Positions 8,771-18,056 of a stretch of DNA of 64,000 bases are shown one piece after another; position 1 is the stretch's first letter, and the number at the start of each line of letters is the position of its first letter. Under the pieces are notes generated by a model. It was given only the letters and a program-made list of their open reading frames with translations, was not told the origin of the DNA and ran no database searches. The stretch spans positions 5,995,404 to 6,059,403 of the forward strand of contig NZ_CP042914.1 in assembly GCF_008065135.1 (NCBI RefSeq). The letters are read 5' to 3'. A program made the position numbers and the translations under genes. The DNA is from Roseimaritima ulvae (GTDB lineage Bacteria; Planctomycetota; Planctomycetia; Pirellulales; Pirellulaceae).

Positions 8771-9283
8771 TCAGCTGGCCTGCCCGTCTGCCTCAAGATC
8801 CGCCGCAGCCAAAAAGCTCAGGTGATGAGCGGCATGGGCAGCATGGAACGCCCCGAACTCTTGCAAGTTCATCTTACCAAATCCGGGATGCGCGTGCGGC
8901 TCTCTAGAGTGCCCCCGAAACCGCTCGACACAACGAGCGAATTTGTCGACTTCCGCGGCATCATCCAGGTCGGCCGGCGGGACAAACATGCCGGCGGTTT
9001 TCACTCCCGAAGGAGAATTGCCGGCCAGCAGCCGCGGCAACATAAACCTCCGCAGCAAGGGGCGGAGCGGATAGCCGATGGTGGTCATCCAGCTCGGGTA
9101 GCCGTCCAGGCTGGCTTCGATGGTCAGCCGCACATGCGCACAGATTTGCGCGAGCGACCAGTTGCCTCGGCGCTCGTACCCGGTTTGCAGCAGTCGCCGA
9201 CATTCCCTCAGACAGTCGTCGAGGTGGTCGAGCTTTAGTTCTCGTCGCGAGCGGTTATTCTTCCGTTGGTTTGAGGCGGTCAC
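8771..9283 (-). CDS. DUF1569 family protein (DinB-like fold)
   Basis: A 170-residue protein matching the DUF1569 pattern: WSLAQICAHVRLTIEASLDG near the N-terminus and a histidine-rich end (FGAFHAAHAAHHLSFL). DUF1569 proteins resemble DinB-type four-helix bundles that bind a metal through three histidines. Function is unknown. Its start overlaps the 3' end of msrA by 29 bp on the same strand, so it is probably co-transcribed; a slightly later start is possible because the first 15 residues are merely polar. Confidence 0.75.
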   Translation of the reverse strand: MTASNQRKNNRSRRELKLDHLDDCLRECRRLLQTGYERRGNWSLAQICAHVRLTIEASLDGYPSWMTTIGYPLRPLLRRFMLPRLLAGNSPSGVKTAGMFVPPADLDDAAEVDKFARCVERFRGHSREPHAHPGFGKMNLQEFGAFHAAHAAHHLSFLAAADLEADGQAS

Positions 9284-9974
9284 TAAAGACCTCTTTCAGC
9301 TTTTTCAGTTTTGGCCCGATTACCAGCTGGCAGTACTGCTTTTCAGGATTGCGATTGTAGTAGTCACGATGATCTTCTTGAGCCAGGTAAAACTTGGACG
9401 CACTTTCGATCGCCGTCAACACGGGCGCGGCAAACACCTTCGCCCGGTTCAGTTCTCGCTTGTACTTCGTCGCTTGAGCTTTCTGTTCCTTGGAATGATA
9501 GAAGACCACGCTCCGATACTGCGGCCCTTCATCGGGCCCTTGTTTATTTCTTGTCGTGGGATCATGCGTCTTCCAGAACACCTCCAGCAATTGCTCAAAG
9601 CTGATGACCGACGGATCGTATTGAATCTGGACGACTTCCACGTGTCCGCTGCGGCCGGTCAACACTTGCTCGTAGGTCGGATTGGAAATGAACCCTCCCA
9701 TGAATCCGGGAGCCACGCTTTCCACTCCTTTGATTCTCAGAAACACAGCTTCCACGCACCAGTAGCAGCCTCCGCCAAAAGTTGCGGTTTCCAGGGTGCG
9801 TTCTTGGCCGCGGACCGCAGAGGCGTCGAAGCTCGCGCCGGCCGCGAGTAGCAGCACCAAAATTAAGAAGCGTGACACAGCAAGCTCGTGTTGAAGGCGT
9901 TTCAATTCATCATCAGGATCGCAAACAGATGGCTTACCCCACAGCGCGCGGCGGCTATCCAAAGTGTTCCGCAA
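9255..9974 (-). CDS. msrA: Peptide methionine sulfoxide reductase MsrA, exported
   Basis: The signature GGGCYWCVEAVF carries the catalytic cysteine that reduces methionine-S-sulfoxide. The C-terminus has the typical YYNRNPEKQYC element. A hydrophobic leader (RFLILVLLLAAGASF) precedes the enzyme domain, so it acts in the periplasm or envelope. The ATG at 9974 overlaps the upstream gene by 20 bp; a GTG at 9878, directly before SRFLILVLLL, gives a cleaner signal peptide and may be the true start. Middle gene of a three-gene minus-strand cluster. Confidence 0.9.
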   Translation of the reverse strand: MRNTLDSRRALWGKPSVCDPDDELKRLQHELAVSRFLILVLLLAAGASFDASAVRGQERTLETATFGGGCYWCVEAVFLRIKGVESVAPGFMGGFISNPTYEQVLTGRSGHVEVVQIQYDPSVISFEQLLEVFWKTHDPTTRNKQGPDEGPQYRSVVFYHSKEQKAQATKYKRELNRAKVFAAPVLTAIESASKFYLAQEDHRDYYNRNPEKQYCQLVIGPKLKKLKEVFSDRLKPTEE

Positions 9975-10419
9975 GCTTGGCGGTATCCAGCAAGCCTAGC
10001 TTGGAGTATAGCCCCGTGTAATCAATGATGTTGTGTGCTCGGTAGATCAGTCCGTCCTTCATGGTCCCAAAGCAGGATGCTTCCAAGGCAACGTCGATGC
10101 CGGTGTCCTGTTGGCGTCCTTCAAATTCCATCGTGGCCGCAAACTGATCTCCCCTCAAAACCAAATAGTTAAGCGTGGCAGTGCGGTGGCACAACCTTGC
10201 ACACATGGCCCGATGGGTCGCACGCATCTCGTCCAGCCCCTCAATCACTTCAGGGGCCAACCCGCTGACGATGCATTGTGGGTGAAAGTGTTCTTCGACC
10301 AGCGTACTATCGTTGGCTTCCCATCCTGCAAGCATCCAACGGCGTAACAGCGCAGCGTTGATCTGTTCACGCTGCGTCCAAGGGGGATCGATTTGAGGGA
10401 CTTCTTCTCGGAAGCTCAT
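9955..10419 (-). CDS. SnoaL/NTF2-like protein
   Basis: A 154-residue protein with a cone-shaped SnoaL/NTF2-like pattern: an N-terminal helix (QINAALLRRWMLAGWEAND), a loop with HFHPQCIVSG, the GLDEMRATHRAM helix and a C-terminal sheet ending in HNIIDYTGLYSKLG. The family includes polyketide cyclases and many small-molecule binding proteins, so no substrate can be named. It overlaps msrA by 20 bp and could be co-transcribed. Confidence 0.7.
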   Translation of the reverse strand: MSFREEVPQIDPPWTQREQINAALLRRWMLAGWEANDSTLVEEHFHPQCIVSGLAPEVIEGLDEMRATHRAMCARLCHRTATLNYLVLRGDQFAATMEFEGRQQDTGIDVALEASCFGTMKDGLIYRAHNIIDYTGLYSKLGLLDTAKLAEHFG

Positions 10420-10547
10420 TCAGCATTCGTCCTGTATTAATCTTAAAGAAGAACGGATGGCTAATATTGGCGGCGGGAGTTGGGGTTGTCGTACCTTACC
10501 AAATGAACTTTTGGACGGCAAATCGAGCATTATTGGGAAGCTGACAG

Positions 10548-11036
10548 TCACCTGTTGGGAGATTCGACGAATCTTACCACGGTCGCAGCACTCGCAATCT
10601 GCTTTCCAGCATCAAACATGTTCACGACCACCGGGAAATTGCCAGACGTCGCCCCCGCACCCTGACAAATATCATTACAGATAAAATCAAAGCCGTTTTT
10701 CGTTTCTGCAAGATTCTCCCTTTTCACCATAATAGGTTCGATACTGTCCGGACTATGGAGTTCAATTTCAGCCACCAGTGGTCCCACAATCCGATACTGC
10801 TCGGGCAGGAGTAGTCGTCCATGCAAAGCAACATTGGATTGAACATGGTATTTATCCGCCAGTGGTTGTGGAGTAGTGATTTCTACCAGCGGAACAGGCA
10901 ATGTTTCTGACCACACCCTTTGTAGTTCATGTCGTTTCATCCATTCGAACCCCGCGAACAGGCACAGCGCAACAATAACAGAACTCCCGAGAAGTTCGCG
11001 GATAGTAAATTGTTTCCAGGAACGCGTGTCGCTCAT
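10548..11036 (-). CDS. Hypothetical protein with one membrane anchor
   Basis: The frame opens at 11051, but the ATG at 11036 (MSDTRSWKQFTIRELL) looks better, because FTIRELL is a common N-terminal pattern of planctomycete single-pass proteins. A membrane helix (VIVALCLFAGFEW) is followed by about 130 extracytoplasmic residues predicted to be beta-rich, with two cysteines in ICNDICQG. Family not recognised. Confidence 0.6.
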   Translation of the reverse strand: MSDTRSWKQFTIRELLGSSVIVALCLFAGFEWMKRHELQRVWSETLPVPLVEITTPQPLADKYHVQSNVALHGRLLLPEQYRIVGPLVAEIELHSPDSIEPIMVKRENLAETKNGFDFICNDICQGAGATSGNFPVVVNMFDAGKQIASAATVVRFVESPNR

Positions 11037-11222
11037 ATCGATGTCTCTCAACGAACCGTAACAAGGTGTTGGCGGCGGAATCTGACCTGCAGAATACGGC
11101 CCCGAACTGGAGCGAGCAACAATGAACCGGGCAGATTAATTGACCGAGCAGATTCATGAGCTGAGACCGTTCCGGCGACCGCCACTCGCGTGGATCATTC
11201 TGGTTCTGTCAGCCTGGAAAGG

Positions 11223-11969
11223 CTAACGTACTTGTAGATCGGCGAGGATCTGGGCGGTCAGCTGCTCGGGGCAGGTCTGCATAAAAAAATGGTCGCCCGG
11301 TAACATCTCGACTTTACTGCCGCCGGTTGTGTAACGGTCCCACTGGGCTAACTCTTCGATCGCAAACCAATCCTGGGTGCCGCCCATCACGGTTAACGGA
11401 CAGTCCAACATCTGCGGCTCGGTGCAGCGATAAGTTTCGAACATCGTCAAGTCGGCTCGCAGCGTTCGCACCAACGACGCTAATAAGGTGGCGTCCCGCA
11501 ATACGACATCGGGCAGCCTGCGGTACTGAACCTGCAAATTCGCGAGAAACTCTTCGTCGTCTTCGATACCGTGCAGCGGTGGCATGACGTTTGGCAGGTG
11601 CGGCGGACGACATGCCGCCAAGAAAAGATGTACCGGCGGCGCGGCTTGACGCGTCATACGCTGCGCGAGCTCGAACGCCAATAAGGCGCCCACGCTGTGA
11701 CCATACAAGGCCAGCGGCAAATCACGCGACTCCAGCAGCAACGGACAGACCTCTTCCACCAACGTGGCGACGTCGGTAAACGGTGGCTCGCGATAACGCA
11801 CTTCACGTCCGGGAAGCGCCAACGGGCAAAAGTCGATCCAGTCCGGCAAGTGCGATCGCCAACCATGAAAAGCACTCACGCCGGTTCCCGAAAAGGGAAA
11901 ACAGACCAATCGCAGGCGACAGGTGGCAGCAGGCTGTTTACGAATTCCCCAGCGTTCCGATAACGACAT
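11223..11969 (-). CDS. Type II thioesterase of the polyketide locus
   Basis: A 248-residue alpha/beta hydrolase of the GrsT/TesA type. Visible features are FPFSGTGVSAFHGW near the N-terminus, the nucleophile elbow YGHSVG with Ser92, the Asp in GGTQDWF and the catalytic His in GDHFF. Such enzymes clear stalled or wrongly primed acyl groups from carrier proteins and can also help release products. It is the last gene of a four-gene minus-strand operon, 9 bp after the ThDP enzyme, and serves the PKS at 18-29 kb by context. Confidence 0.9.
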   Translation of the reverse strand: MSLSERWGIRKQPAATCRLRLVCFPFSGTGVSAFHGWRSHLPDWIDFCPLALPGREVRYREPPFTDVATLVEEVCPLLLESRDLPLALYGHSVGALLAFELAQRMTRQAAPPVHLFLAACRPPHLPNVMPPLHGIEDDEEFLANLQVQYRRLPDVVLRDATLLASLVRTLRADLTMFETYRCTEPQMLDCPLTVMGGTQDWFAIEELAQWDRYTTGGSKVEMLPGDHFFMQTCPEQLTAQILADLQVR

Positions 11970-11978
11970 ACGTTTAAA

Positions 11979-13625
11979 TCAAAGAAAGTTGTTGGTCACG
12001 CCGGGAAAAATATCGTCACGCCACGCCGTGCGAATTTCAACCACGCAGGTGCGGTTCTGATTTCGATTCAATTCCACACAGCGATCCAAGATGCCGTCCA
12101 TATCCGCCTGGTCGTCGGCCAGAAAATATTCGCAGTCATAAGCGTGACTGATCCGTTCGTACTGCATCGGCTGCGAAAACTTGGCCCCCAGAGGCGAATC
12201 GCCCTGAGCGACCTGCGGCCAAGATAGTCCCCCGTTGTTGATCACCGCGATCGTGACGGGCGCGGCCAACTCGCGAGCATCGGTCAGCGCGTTGACGCAC
12301 ATGTTGAACGCGCCGTCGCCGACAATAGCAAGATGAAACCGCTCCGGCTGACACAACTTACTGCCCACTACACCGCCCACGGCCAGTCCTAATCCGGTTT
12401 GCTCACCGGGCGACAGGAAGGACCGGCCGGCCGTGATCTTTAATAACGGGAAGCAATAAGTCCACATATCGCTCAACCCGTTCTCGGCATTCAGCACAAA
12501 GTCTTCGTCCAAGCGATCGAGAGCCTGCAGAAATTGGCGGATGGGAGAAAGCCGTCCGCGGTGAGCTTCCTCTACTTGGCGAGCTTTCACTTCGGCGATC
12601 GTCTGCAACCACGGCTCGCGATCGGTATCATGCGCCGGAGAGGTTTGCCGGCGATTTAATAGGGCGTGTAGAAAATCGCCTACGTCGGCCAAGATATTGG
12701 TCGTACTGGCACCGAGTCGTTGAAATTCGCCAGCCGCGTGATTGACTTGGATCACGTGTTTGTCGGCGAACCAATCCGCCACCCCGATCTGGGAAGTTTC
12801 TTCGATGGCACTGCCCAAAAACAGCACCGAATCTGCTTGTTCGATTAACTCGCCAGCGGGTGCTGTCAGATACAGCCCGGTCAATCCACAAGCCGCCGCG
12901 TGATCTTCGCTCAGCGTTCCACGCCCTGCCGCGGTGGTTAGCACCGCAGCTCCGCATGCTTCAACGTAGTCTTGCAGCTGAGGCTCGCAGCCTGCTTTAC
13001 GAACTCCGCCGCCGACGATCACCAAGGGCCGCTGCGAGGCAGCCAGCGTGTCGGCAACTTGTTTCGCCAGTGGGCCGCTGATAGATCTGCCGCCGAGTGG
13101 TTCCCAGCCATAACCGGCATCGTCTGCCGGGCTGGGAGAATCCTGAAGTTCGTGAAACACATCGTCAGGGATTTCCAGAAAGCTGATTCCTTGAAGCGGG
13201 GCGATCGCCGCCGCGCAGGCTTGATGCAAGCAGCGATTCCACGACTCCGCGTTTTCCACTCGGCAAACGTGTTTGGCGACCGACTGCATCATCCGCAGCG
13301 AGTCGGCGTCTTGAAAGGCTTTGGTACCACTTCGACCACGAGCGATCCCCAGCGACACCACGATCACCGGCAGCTTTAGTGACTTCAGCTCCAGCAGCCC
13401 CATCATCGCATTGGCCAGCCCAGGTCCCGGGCTTAAACATAGAGCCACCGGGGCGTTGACCAGCGAAGCGTAACCGATCGCAGCCGCCGCCGCGTTGCGT
13501 TGATCGCGGAAACAGTGAACCGGCAAGGCGGCTTCGGCGTGGCAGGTTTCCAGCGGTCCATAACCATCGCCCACCATGCCCAGGACCGCGGCCACGCCGT
13601 ATTGCTTGAAGACGTCAGCGAACAT
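11979..13625 (-). CDS. Thiamine diphosphate-dependent enzyme, acetolactate synthase-like, with Gln at the usual Glu position
   Basis: A 548-residue protein with the three-domain layout of the POX/ALS group: PYR domain (1-165), central domain (about 190-320) and PP domain (355-530). The cofactor motif VGDGAFN...INNGG lies near residues 432-463. The PYR domain normally has a glutamate (HEQ/DER) that activates ThDP; here the aligned sequence is FRDQRN, so Gln42 replaces it. It may therefore act like glyoxylate carboligase-type enzymes that lack this Glu, or be altered in mechanism. Its start overlaps the upstream GNAT gene by 11 bp. By context it modifies or condenses a polyketide-derived acyl or aldehyde unit. 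Confidence 0.85.
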   Translation of the reverse strand: MFADVFKQYGVAAVLGMVGDGYGPLETCHAEAALPVHCFRDQRNAAAAAIGYASLVNAPVALCLSPGPGLANAMMGLLELKSLKLPVIVVSLGIARGRSGTKAFQDADSLRMMQSVAKHVCRVENAESWNRCLHQACAAAIAPLQGISFLEIPDDVFHELQDSPSPADDAGYGWEPLGGRSISGPLAKQVADTLAASQRPLVIVGGGVRKAGCEPQLQDYVEACGAAVLTTAAGRGTLSEDHAAACGLTGLYLTAPAGELIEQADSVLFLGSAIEETSQIGVADWFADKHVIQVNHAAGEFQRLGASTTNILADVGDFLHALLNRRQTSPAHDTDREPWLQTIAEVKARQVEEAHRGRLSPIRQFLQALDRLDEDFVLNAENGLSDMWTYCFPLLKITAGRSFLSPGEQTGLGLAVGGVVGSKLCQPERFHLAIVGDGAFNMCVNALTDARELAAPVTIAVINNGGLSWPQVAQGDSPLGAKFSQPMQYERISHAYDCEYFLADDQADMDGILDRCVELNRNQNRTCVVEIRTAWRDDIFPGVTNNFL

Positions 13626-14334
13626 GATGCAACCTGGAGAGGACGGCGCGGGGGAAGACTTGGAACAATGGCGACAAGAACCATGCCGGGTTGGTGGTTC
13701 GGATAATCACGCCATAGTCCAGCGAACTTTCATAGGGGAAGTAACGAGGCGTGACCCGCACGATCTCGCGGAAGCCAAGTCGATAGTAGACTTGCAGCAA
13801 GGGATCGAGCGGCAGTTTCTTGCCCTTCAACTCGAGCTGCGAATGCACATAGGTGTCGACGCTTTCGTGGGGGTTTTGCACCATCCATTTCTTCAGCCCC
13901 GAAACCGGAGACCCCAGAAAGATTTCCCGAAAGCCGCGTCGCAAAAGTTCGCTGCGCACAAAGGCGAACAACCGTTCGGAAGCCTGCCAATCCACACTGG
14001 TCAGGCTCATCCCGAACAGGTACCGCGAGTTGGGGATATGCGAAGCCGCGGTCCCGTCGTCGCAGATTTCCGACCAGGACCGGCTTTCCGACATCGCTTC
14101 CCGCGAGACGCCCATCAGAAACAACGCAGCGCGGGCTTCGCCGTTGGCGTCAAAGCTTGCAAACGAGTACTCCGGAACATTCCCGATCCGCTCCAGCAAG
14201 GTCTCGGTGGTGGGCAGTTTTTCGGCCGGCGCCGCGCTCGCCCAACGCTGCCGGATCATCCGGGCCACGACTTCGGCGTCATCGGCAGTAACGTATCGGG
14301 CGACGCTGGCAGGTTCCGTTTTATGCTTCGCCAT
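13615..14334 (-). CDS. GNAT-like N-acyltransferase of the polyketide locus
   Basis: A 239-residue protein with a GNAT-like layout: N-terminal VARYVTADDAEVVARMI, a middle helix SVDWQASERLFAFVRSELLRR, and the C-terminal GNAT-type LLQVYYRLGFREIVRVTPRY. It overlaps the ALDH-like gene by 14 bp and the ThDP gene by 11 bp, so the three are tightly coupled. Inference: it acylates, or receives an acyl chain from, a carrier protein in the pathway. The acetyl-CoA loop is not clear, so the donor is uncertain. Confidence 0.7.
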   Translation of the reverse strand: MAKHKTEPASVARYVTADDAEVVARMIRQRWASAAPAEKLPTTETLLERIGNVPEYSFASFDANGEARAALFLMGVSREAMSESRSWSEICDDGTAASHIPNSRYLFGMSLTSVDWQASERLFAFVRSELLRRGFREIFLGSPVSGLKKWMVQNPHESVDTYVHSQLELKGKKLPLDPLLQVYYRLGFREIVRVTPRYFPYESSLDYGVIIRTTNPAWFLSPLFQVFPRAVLSRLHHVR

Positions 14335-15676
14335 TGTCGTCTAGGTAGCGGGAGATTTCGCGAGAGATCAGCAGTGGGTGCCCGATGGTTTTTCCATTCA
14401 CGGTAACGGAACTGGCGCGAGGCCCGTATCCGCCGAAAGGTTGATTGCCGTCTTCGGCATCAAATAGTGATTGATCGATGACGCATGAATACAAAGACGC
14501 CAACTCCGTGCAGAAGGGTTCACGTTTGCCATACACGGCCAGTCCCATGGCATGGCGTTCCTGCTCCAATAAGAAATCGACGACGTGTTGATCCGCGTCG
14601 TAGATGACAACATTAAACACCGGAGCAAAAAACTCGTGCACCTCTGCCATCTCGGACATCTCCGAAACCAGGATCATCGGTTCGACGGTGTTGGAGTCGA
14701 TACAGATTCGGCCGGCTCGATGCAGATGTTGAGAGTTGCGTTGAACGTATTCTTGAATGCCTTGCGCAACGCCTTCGTAGAACAGCGGATTGATGTCTGC
14801 CTGGGGATCTAATCGGCCCCCCAGTGACAACGTGTCCACTTGTTTTTCCAGCAGCTGCAAAAAATCATCCGCGACGGATCGTTCCACAAACACGATATCC
14901 GGGCATAAACAATCCTGTCCCGAATTCACCACTCGTGACGCGACCACGCTTTGGGTCGCGCCGGGTATATCGGCATTGGCGGTGACGATTGCTGGATTGC
15001 AGCCGGTGCCGAAGAACAGCATCAGTGGGTTGTCCAACCGATAGCGCACGAGGTTAAAGTTTTCGTAGCGGCCAGTGAACACGCTGACCGTCGACTTGCA
15101 AGCTCGCGTACAGAACTCGCGCTGGCTGCTGTTGACGACCTGAATGATCGGCGAACCGCCTGCGGACAACCGTTCGTGAATCCGATTCAGTTGATCGCGA
15201 GTGGCAAAGGAGGGTCGAATCAGGATGCGATCGGCGATGGCGGAGGGGATCACGCCATAGAGTACATATGAATACAGGATCACATTGGACGAGTGAAACA
15301 CGGCGACTTCTTCGACTCGCCGCGGTCGGTGGCACAGCAGTTCGTCCGCGGCTCCGCAAATCGCTTCCAAAGCCGAATCCAGTTCATCGCGAGCGGATTG
15401 ATGTGAGCAGATCTCTTCCAGGATGCTGAGCAATTCCTCACGGTTGGCCCACAGCCGGTCATACCAAAGTTGAAAGTAGCGGCGTAGTTCGTCCCCTGCC
15501 GACTCCGGAGATTGCAACGGTTCGGCCGCGGCCAATTCGGCACCAAATGCATCCCAGTGGGCGGCGGACAATTCCGGGTAAGATGCCGAATCGACGGCGG
15601 AGCTGGGCTGCAGGGGATTGTCGTTCGCAATCGCGCTCCGTACAACCGCTGACGACGCTTTTCTACGCTCAATCAT
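14321..15676 (-). CDS. Aldehyde dehydrogenase-superfamily protein of the polyketide locus
   Basis: A 451-residue ALDH-fold protein, first gene of the tailoring operon. The catalytic cysteine region VVNSGQDCLC fits the ALDH GQxC motif, and EVHEFFAPVFNVV matches the usual EEIFGPVxxV. The segment that normally carries the general-base Glu (ELGG) reads FFGTGCNPAIV, so this Glu is missing, as in acylating dehydrogenases and acyl-CoA reductases that do not hydrolyse the thioester. It could reductively release the polyketide from the carrier as an aldehyde, but this is inference. The first 90 residues are unlike ALDHs. Its start lies only 27 bp from that of the divergent exporter gene. Confidence 0.8.
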   Translation of the reverse strand: MIERRKASSAVVRSAIANDNPLQPSSAVDSASYPELSAAHWDAFGAELAAAEPLQSPESAGDELRRYFQLWYDRLWANREELLSILEEICSHQSARDELDSALEAICGAADELLCHRPRRVEEVAVFHSSNVILYSYVLYGVIPSAIADRILIRPSFATRDQLNRIHERLSAGGSPIIQVVNSSQREFCTRACKSTVSVFTGRYENFNLVRYRLDNPLMLFFGTGCNPAIVTANADIPGATQSVVASRVVNSGQDCLCPDIVFVERSVADDFLQLLEKQVDTLSLGGRLDPQADINPLFYEGVAQGIQEYVQRNSQHLHRAGRICIDSNTVEPMILVSEMSEMAEVHEFFAPVFNVVIYDADQHVVDFLLEQERHAMGLAVYGKREPFCTELASLYSCVIDQSLFDAEDGNQPFGGYGPRASSVTVNGKTIGHPLLISREISRYLDDNGEA

Positions 15677-15703
15677 GTTTTCTTCGCAAATCGGGTAGCA
15701 TCG

Positions 15704-17866
15704 TTGTATTTCCGAACATTGGCAATCGCGTTTACCGCCTCACTGGCGGTGTTGGGTTGCCTGCTGGTGCAAAGCGGTTGGAACGTGCTAACGCGGCGTT
15801 CTCCGGACTTTGCCCAATGGGTTCCGTCTCATCATCCAGAGACGGTTGCGTACTTGCAATTCAAGTCGATGTTTGGGGATGGACAGAGCCTGTTGATTGT
15901 TAGTTGGGAGGGCTGCACGGTAGGGGATTCAACGGCGTCTAGTCTAATTCGAACGTTGCGGACCAGGAAAAAAACATGGGAAGTTTATGGCGGTGAAGAG
16001 CTAATTAATCAATTAACTCTGCCGGGGATTCAGGATCGGAAGACTGTGATGCGACGACTGGTCGGTATCGCGGTGGGCGCGGACTTGGAAACTACCTGGA
16101 TACTTGTCCACACCGACGACCAATTGCCGGTGGGCACGGTGATGAATATCGTTGCACAGGCGGCCGAGGATGTAGGGATACAGCGAGAAGAATTGAAATG
16201 GGGAGGCCCGATCGCGTTTGCAAATGCCGAGGAAACGGCGGCCGACCGGATCATCTATCCGTTGTCATTTGTGGTCGCCGCGTTGGCCATCGCGATCGCT
16301 TGGTTTTGTGTGGGAACGGCCAAATATACATTGGTCATCTTTGTGGTGGCCTGTTTCTCGGCAGGATTCGGGTTGGCGATCATGGATCTGGCCGGGATCC
16401 ATCCCAGCACGTTGATGATGCTGTTGCCAGCGCTGTGGTTTATCCTCAGCCTATCCGGCGCGGTGCACCTGATCGGCTACTACACCACATCGCCAGCTCA
16501 AGCTCGGACGGCCCGACTAAGGGAAGCTTTATCGCACGGCTGGCGTCCTTGCGTGATGTCTACGGTGACCACGGCCATCGGCATGGCGGCGCTGTGTACC
16601 AGCGACCTGCAACCGGTGCGGGAGTTTGGGTTGTACGCCGCTTTGGGTTTGGTCGTGTTGCTGCCCACGTTGTTTGGGCTGACCCCGATCATGCTGTACC
16701 TGTTCGACCGCGGTGGCAGCGGTTCGACCCGGCATCCCAATGATTGGTGGATCTGGAGCGTGTTGACGGCGACGGTCACCCGGTATCGGCGCGCGATCAT
16801 CGGCGTATTCACGCTGATCGTGGTCTTCCTGGCCCCGGCCTTGTCAAATGTTCACGTTGGATCGCGTCTGAGCACCTTGTTTGGCAAGGACAGCCCGGTG
16901 CTGCAGCAATGCGAATGGCTGGAAGACAACGTCGGCCCGCTGATGCCGATGGAGGTGTTGTTGTATTTCCCGGCTTCCGAGGATGTCCCTAATTTCGCCG
17001 ATCGGGTTTCTTTATTAAACGAGCTGGAAAAGGAAATCACGACGGAAATTGACGGGGCTCGGGTGCTTTCGCTGGGCACCCTCGTGCCGCGTCCGCCGTC
17101 CAGTCGGCGGCCGATGCGACGGGCGATTCAGCGTTCGGTGTACAACCAAAAACTGCACGCCGAAGAAGCCGCCTTCCAGCGCAGCGGTCTGTTGCACCAA
17201 CAGGAGCAGCAAGACATCTACCGCGTTTCGGTACGTCTCCGCCGCACCGGGAAGGAGACCACCAGCGACCCACAAAACCGCTTGAGGGATATCGTGCAGC
17301 GAGCGATCGCCAACAGCGCGATGCCGGAAACCGAATATGTGCTCACCGGACACCTGCCCTTGATCCGCAGCATCGAGCAGCAGTTGCGGTCGAGTCTATT
17401 TGTGAGTTATTCACTGGCCTTTGGACTGGTGTTCGCCGCCATGATTATCGGCATGCAAAGTTTTACCTTGGGAGCGGTCAGCATGCTGCCCAACCTGTTT
17501 CCCACCGTGATCATTTTTGGCACCTTGGGATGGCTGGACCTGGAAATCGATGTCGGCGGCGTGATGACGGCCAGTGTGGCGTTGGGGATCGCCGTCGATG
17601 ACACGTTCCATTATTTGGCCGCGTATCGCCGCTCTCGCGTGGGCCAAGACCGCTATGGCGCAGTCGAACAAGCCCTTCGCGAAACCGGTCCGGCGATGCT
17701 GTTTACCACCGTGATCTGCGGCTTCAGCATGTTGGTCTATATGCAATCCAGCTTTCTTCCAGCCTCGCGGTTCGGCGCCATGCTGTGCGCCCTGCTGTGC
17801 GCGGCCATCATCGGCGACCTGGTCTGGATGCCGGCGTTGCTTACCAAGCGCCGGACAACGTCCTGA
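15704..17866 (+). CDS. MMPL/RND-superfamily exporter
   Basis: A 720-residue membrane protein with the duplicated RND layout. It has one N-terminal helix, a periplasmic domain, then helices from about residue 185 (PLSFVVAALAIAIAWFCVG), a second periplasmic domain (about 390-570) and a second helix set. The proton-relay aspartates lie in LGIAVDDTFHYLAAY. MMPL proteins export lipids and polyketides in actinobacteria. The start is a TTG at 15704 since an upstream in-frame ATG is cut off by a stop. Its position between the PKS and its tailoring operon suggests that it exports the product. Confidence 0.85.
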   Translation: MYFRTLAIAFTASLAVLGCLLVQSGWNVLTRRSPDFAQWVPSHHPETVAYLQFKSMFGDGQSLLIVSWEGCTVGDSTASSLIRTLRTRKKTWEVYGGEELINQLTLPGIQDRKTVMRRLVGIAVGADLETTWILVHTDDQLPVGTVMNIVAQAAEDVGIQREELKWGGPIAFANAEETAADRIIYPLSFVVAALAIAIAWFCVGTAKYTLVIFVVACFSAGFGLAIMDLAGIHPSTLMMLLPALWFILSLSGAVHLIGYYTTSPAQARTARLREALSHGWRPCVMSTVTTAIGMAALCTSDLQPVREFGLYAALGLVVLLPTLFGLTPIMLYLFDRGGSGSTRHPNDWWIWSVLTATVTRYRRAIIGVFTLIVVFLAPALSNVHVGSRLSTLFGKDSPVLQQCEWLEDNVGPLMPMEVLLYFPASEDVPNFADRVSLLNELEKEITTEIDGARVLSLGTLVPRPPSSRRPMRRAIQRSVYNQKLHAEEAAFQRSGLLHQQEQQDIYRVSVRLRRTGKETTSDPQNRLRDIVQRAIANSAMPETEYVLTGHLPLIRSIEQQLRSSLFVSYSLAFGLVFAAMIIGMQSFTLGAVSMLPNLFPTVIIFGTLGWLDLEIDVGGVMTASVALGIAVDDTFHYLAAYRRSRVGQDRYGAVEQALRETGPAMLFTTVICGFSMLVYMQSSFLPASRFGAMLCALLCAAIIGDLVWMPALLTKRRTTS

Positions 17867-18008
17867 CCGGCACAAGCAGGTTGTCGAGTTAGTCGTTTTC
17901 CATGATGCGAAGGGGTGTTTTCGCCATGGTTGGCTCCGAACGAGGCAAGCTCGTTGGGGCGGGAAATTGACAGCCTGTAAGACCGGCGGAAGCGTAGCGA
18001 CGAAAAAT

Positions 18009-18035
18009 TTCCACGCTCTGGCGAGCGTAGCTACG
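18009..18035 (-). repeat. CGCCAG-loop hairpin unit (b)
   Basis: On the minus strand: GTAGCTACGCT-CGCCAG-AGCGTGGA. The stem ACGCT/AGCGT differs from unit (a) by compensatory changes. It lies 22 bp beyond the PKS stop codon and in the PKS orientation, so it may mark the 3' end of that transcript. The rest of 17867-18056 shows nothing else. Confidence 0.75.
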
Positions 18036-18056
18036 AAGGGATTGTCCAGACAAACG

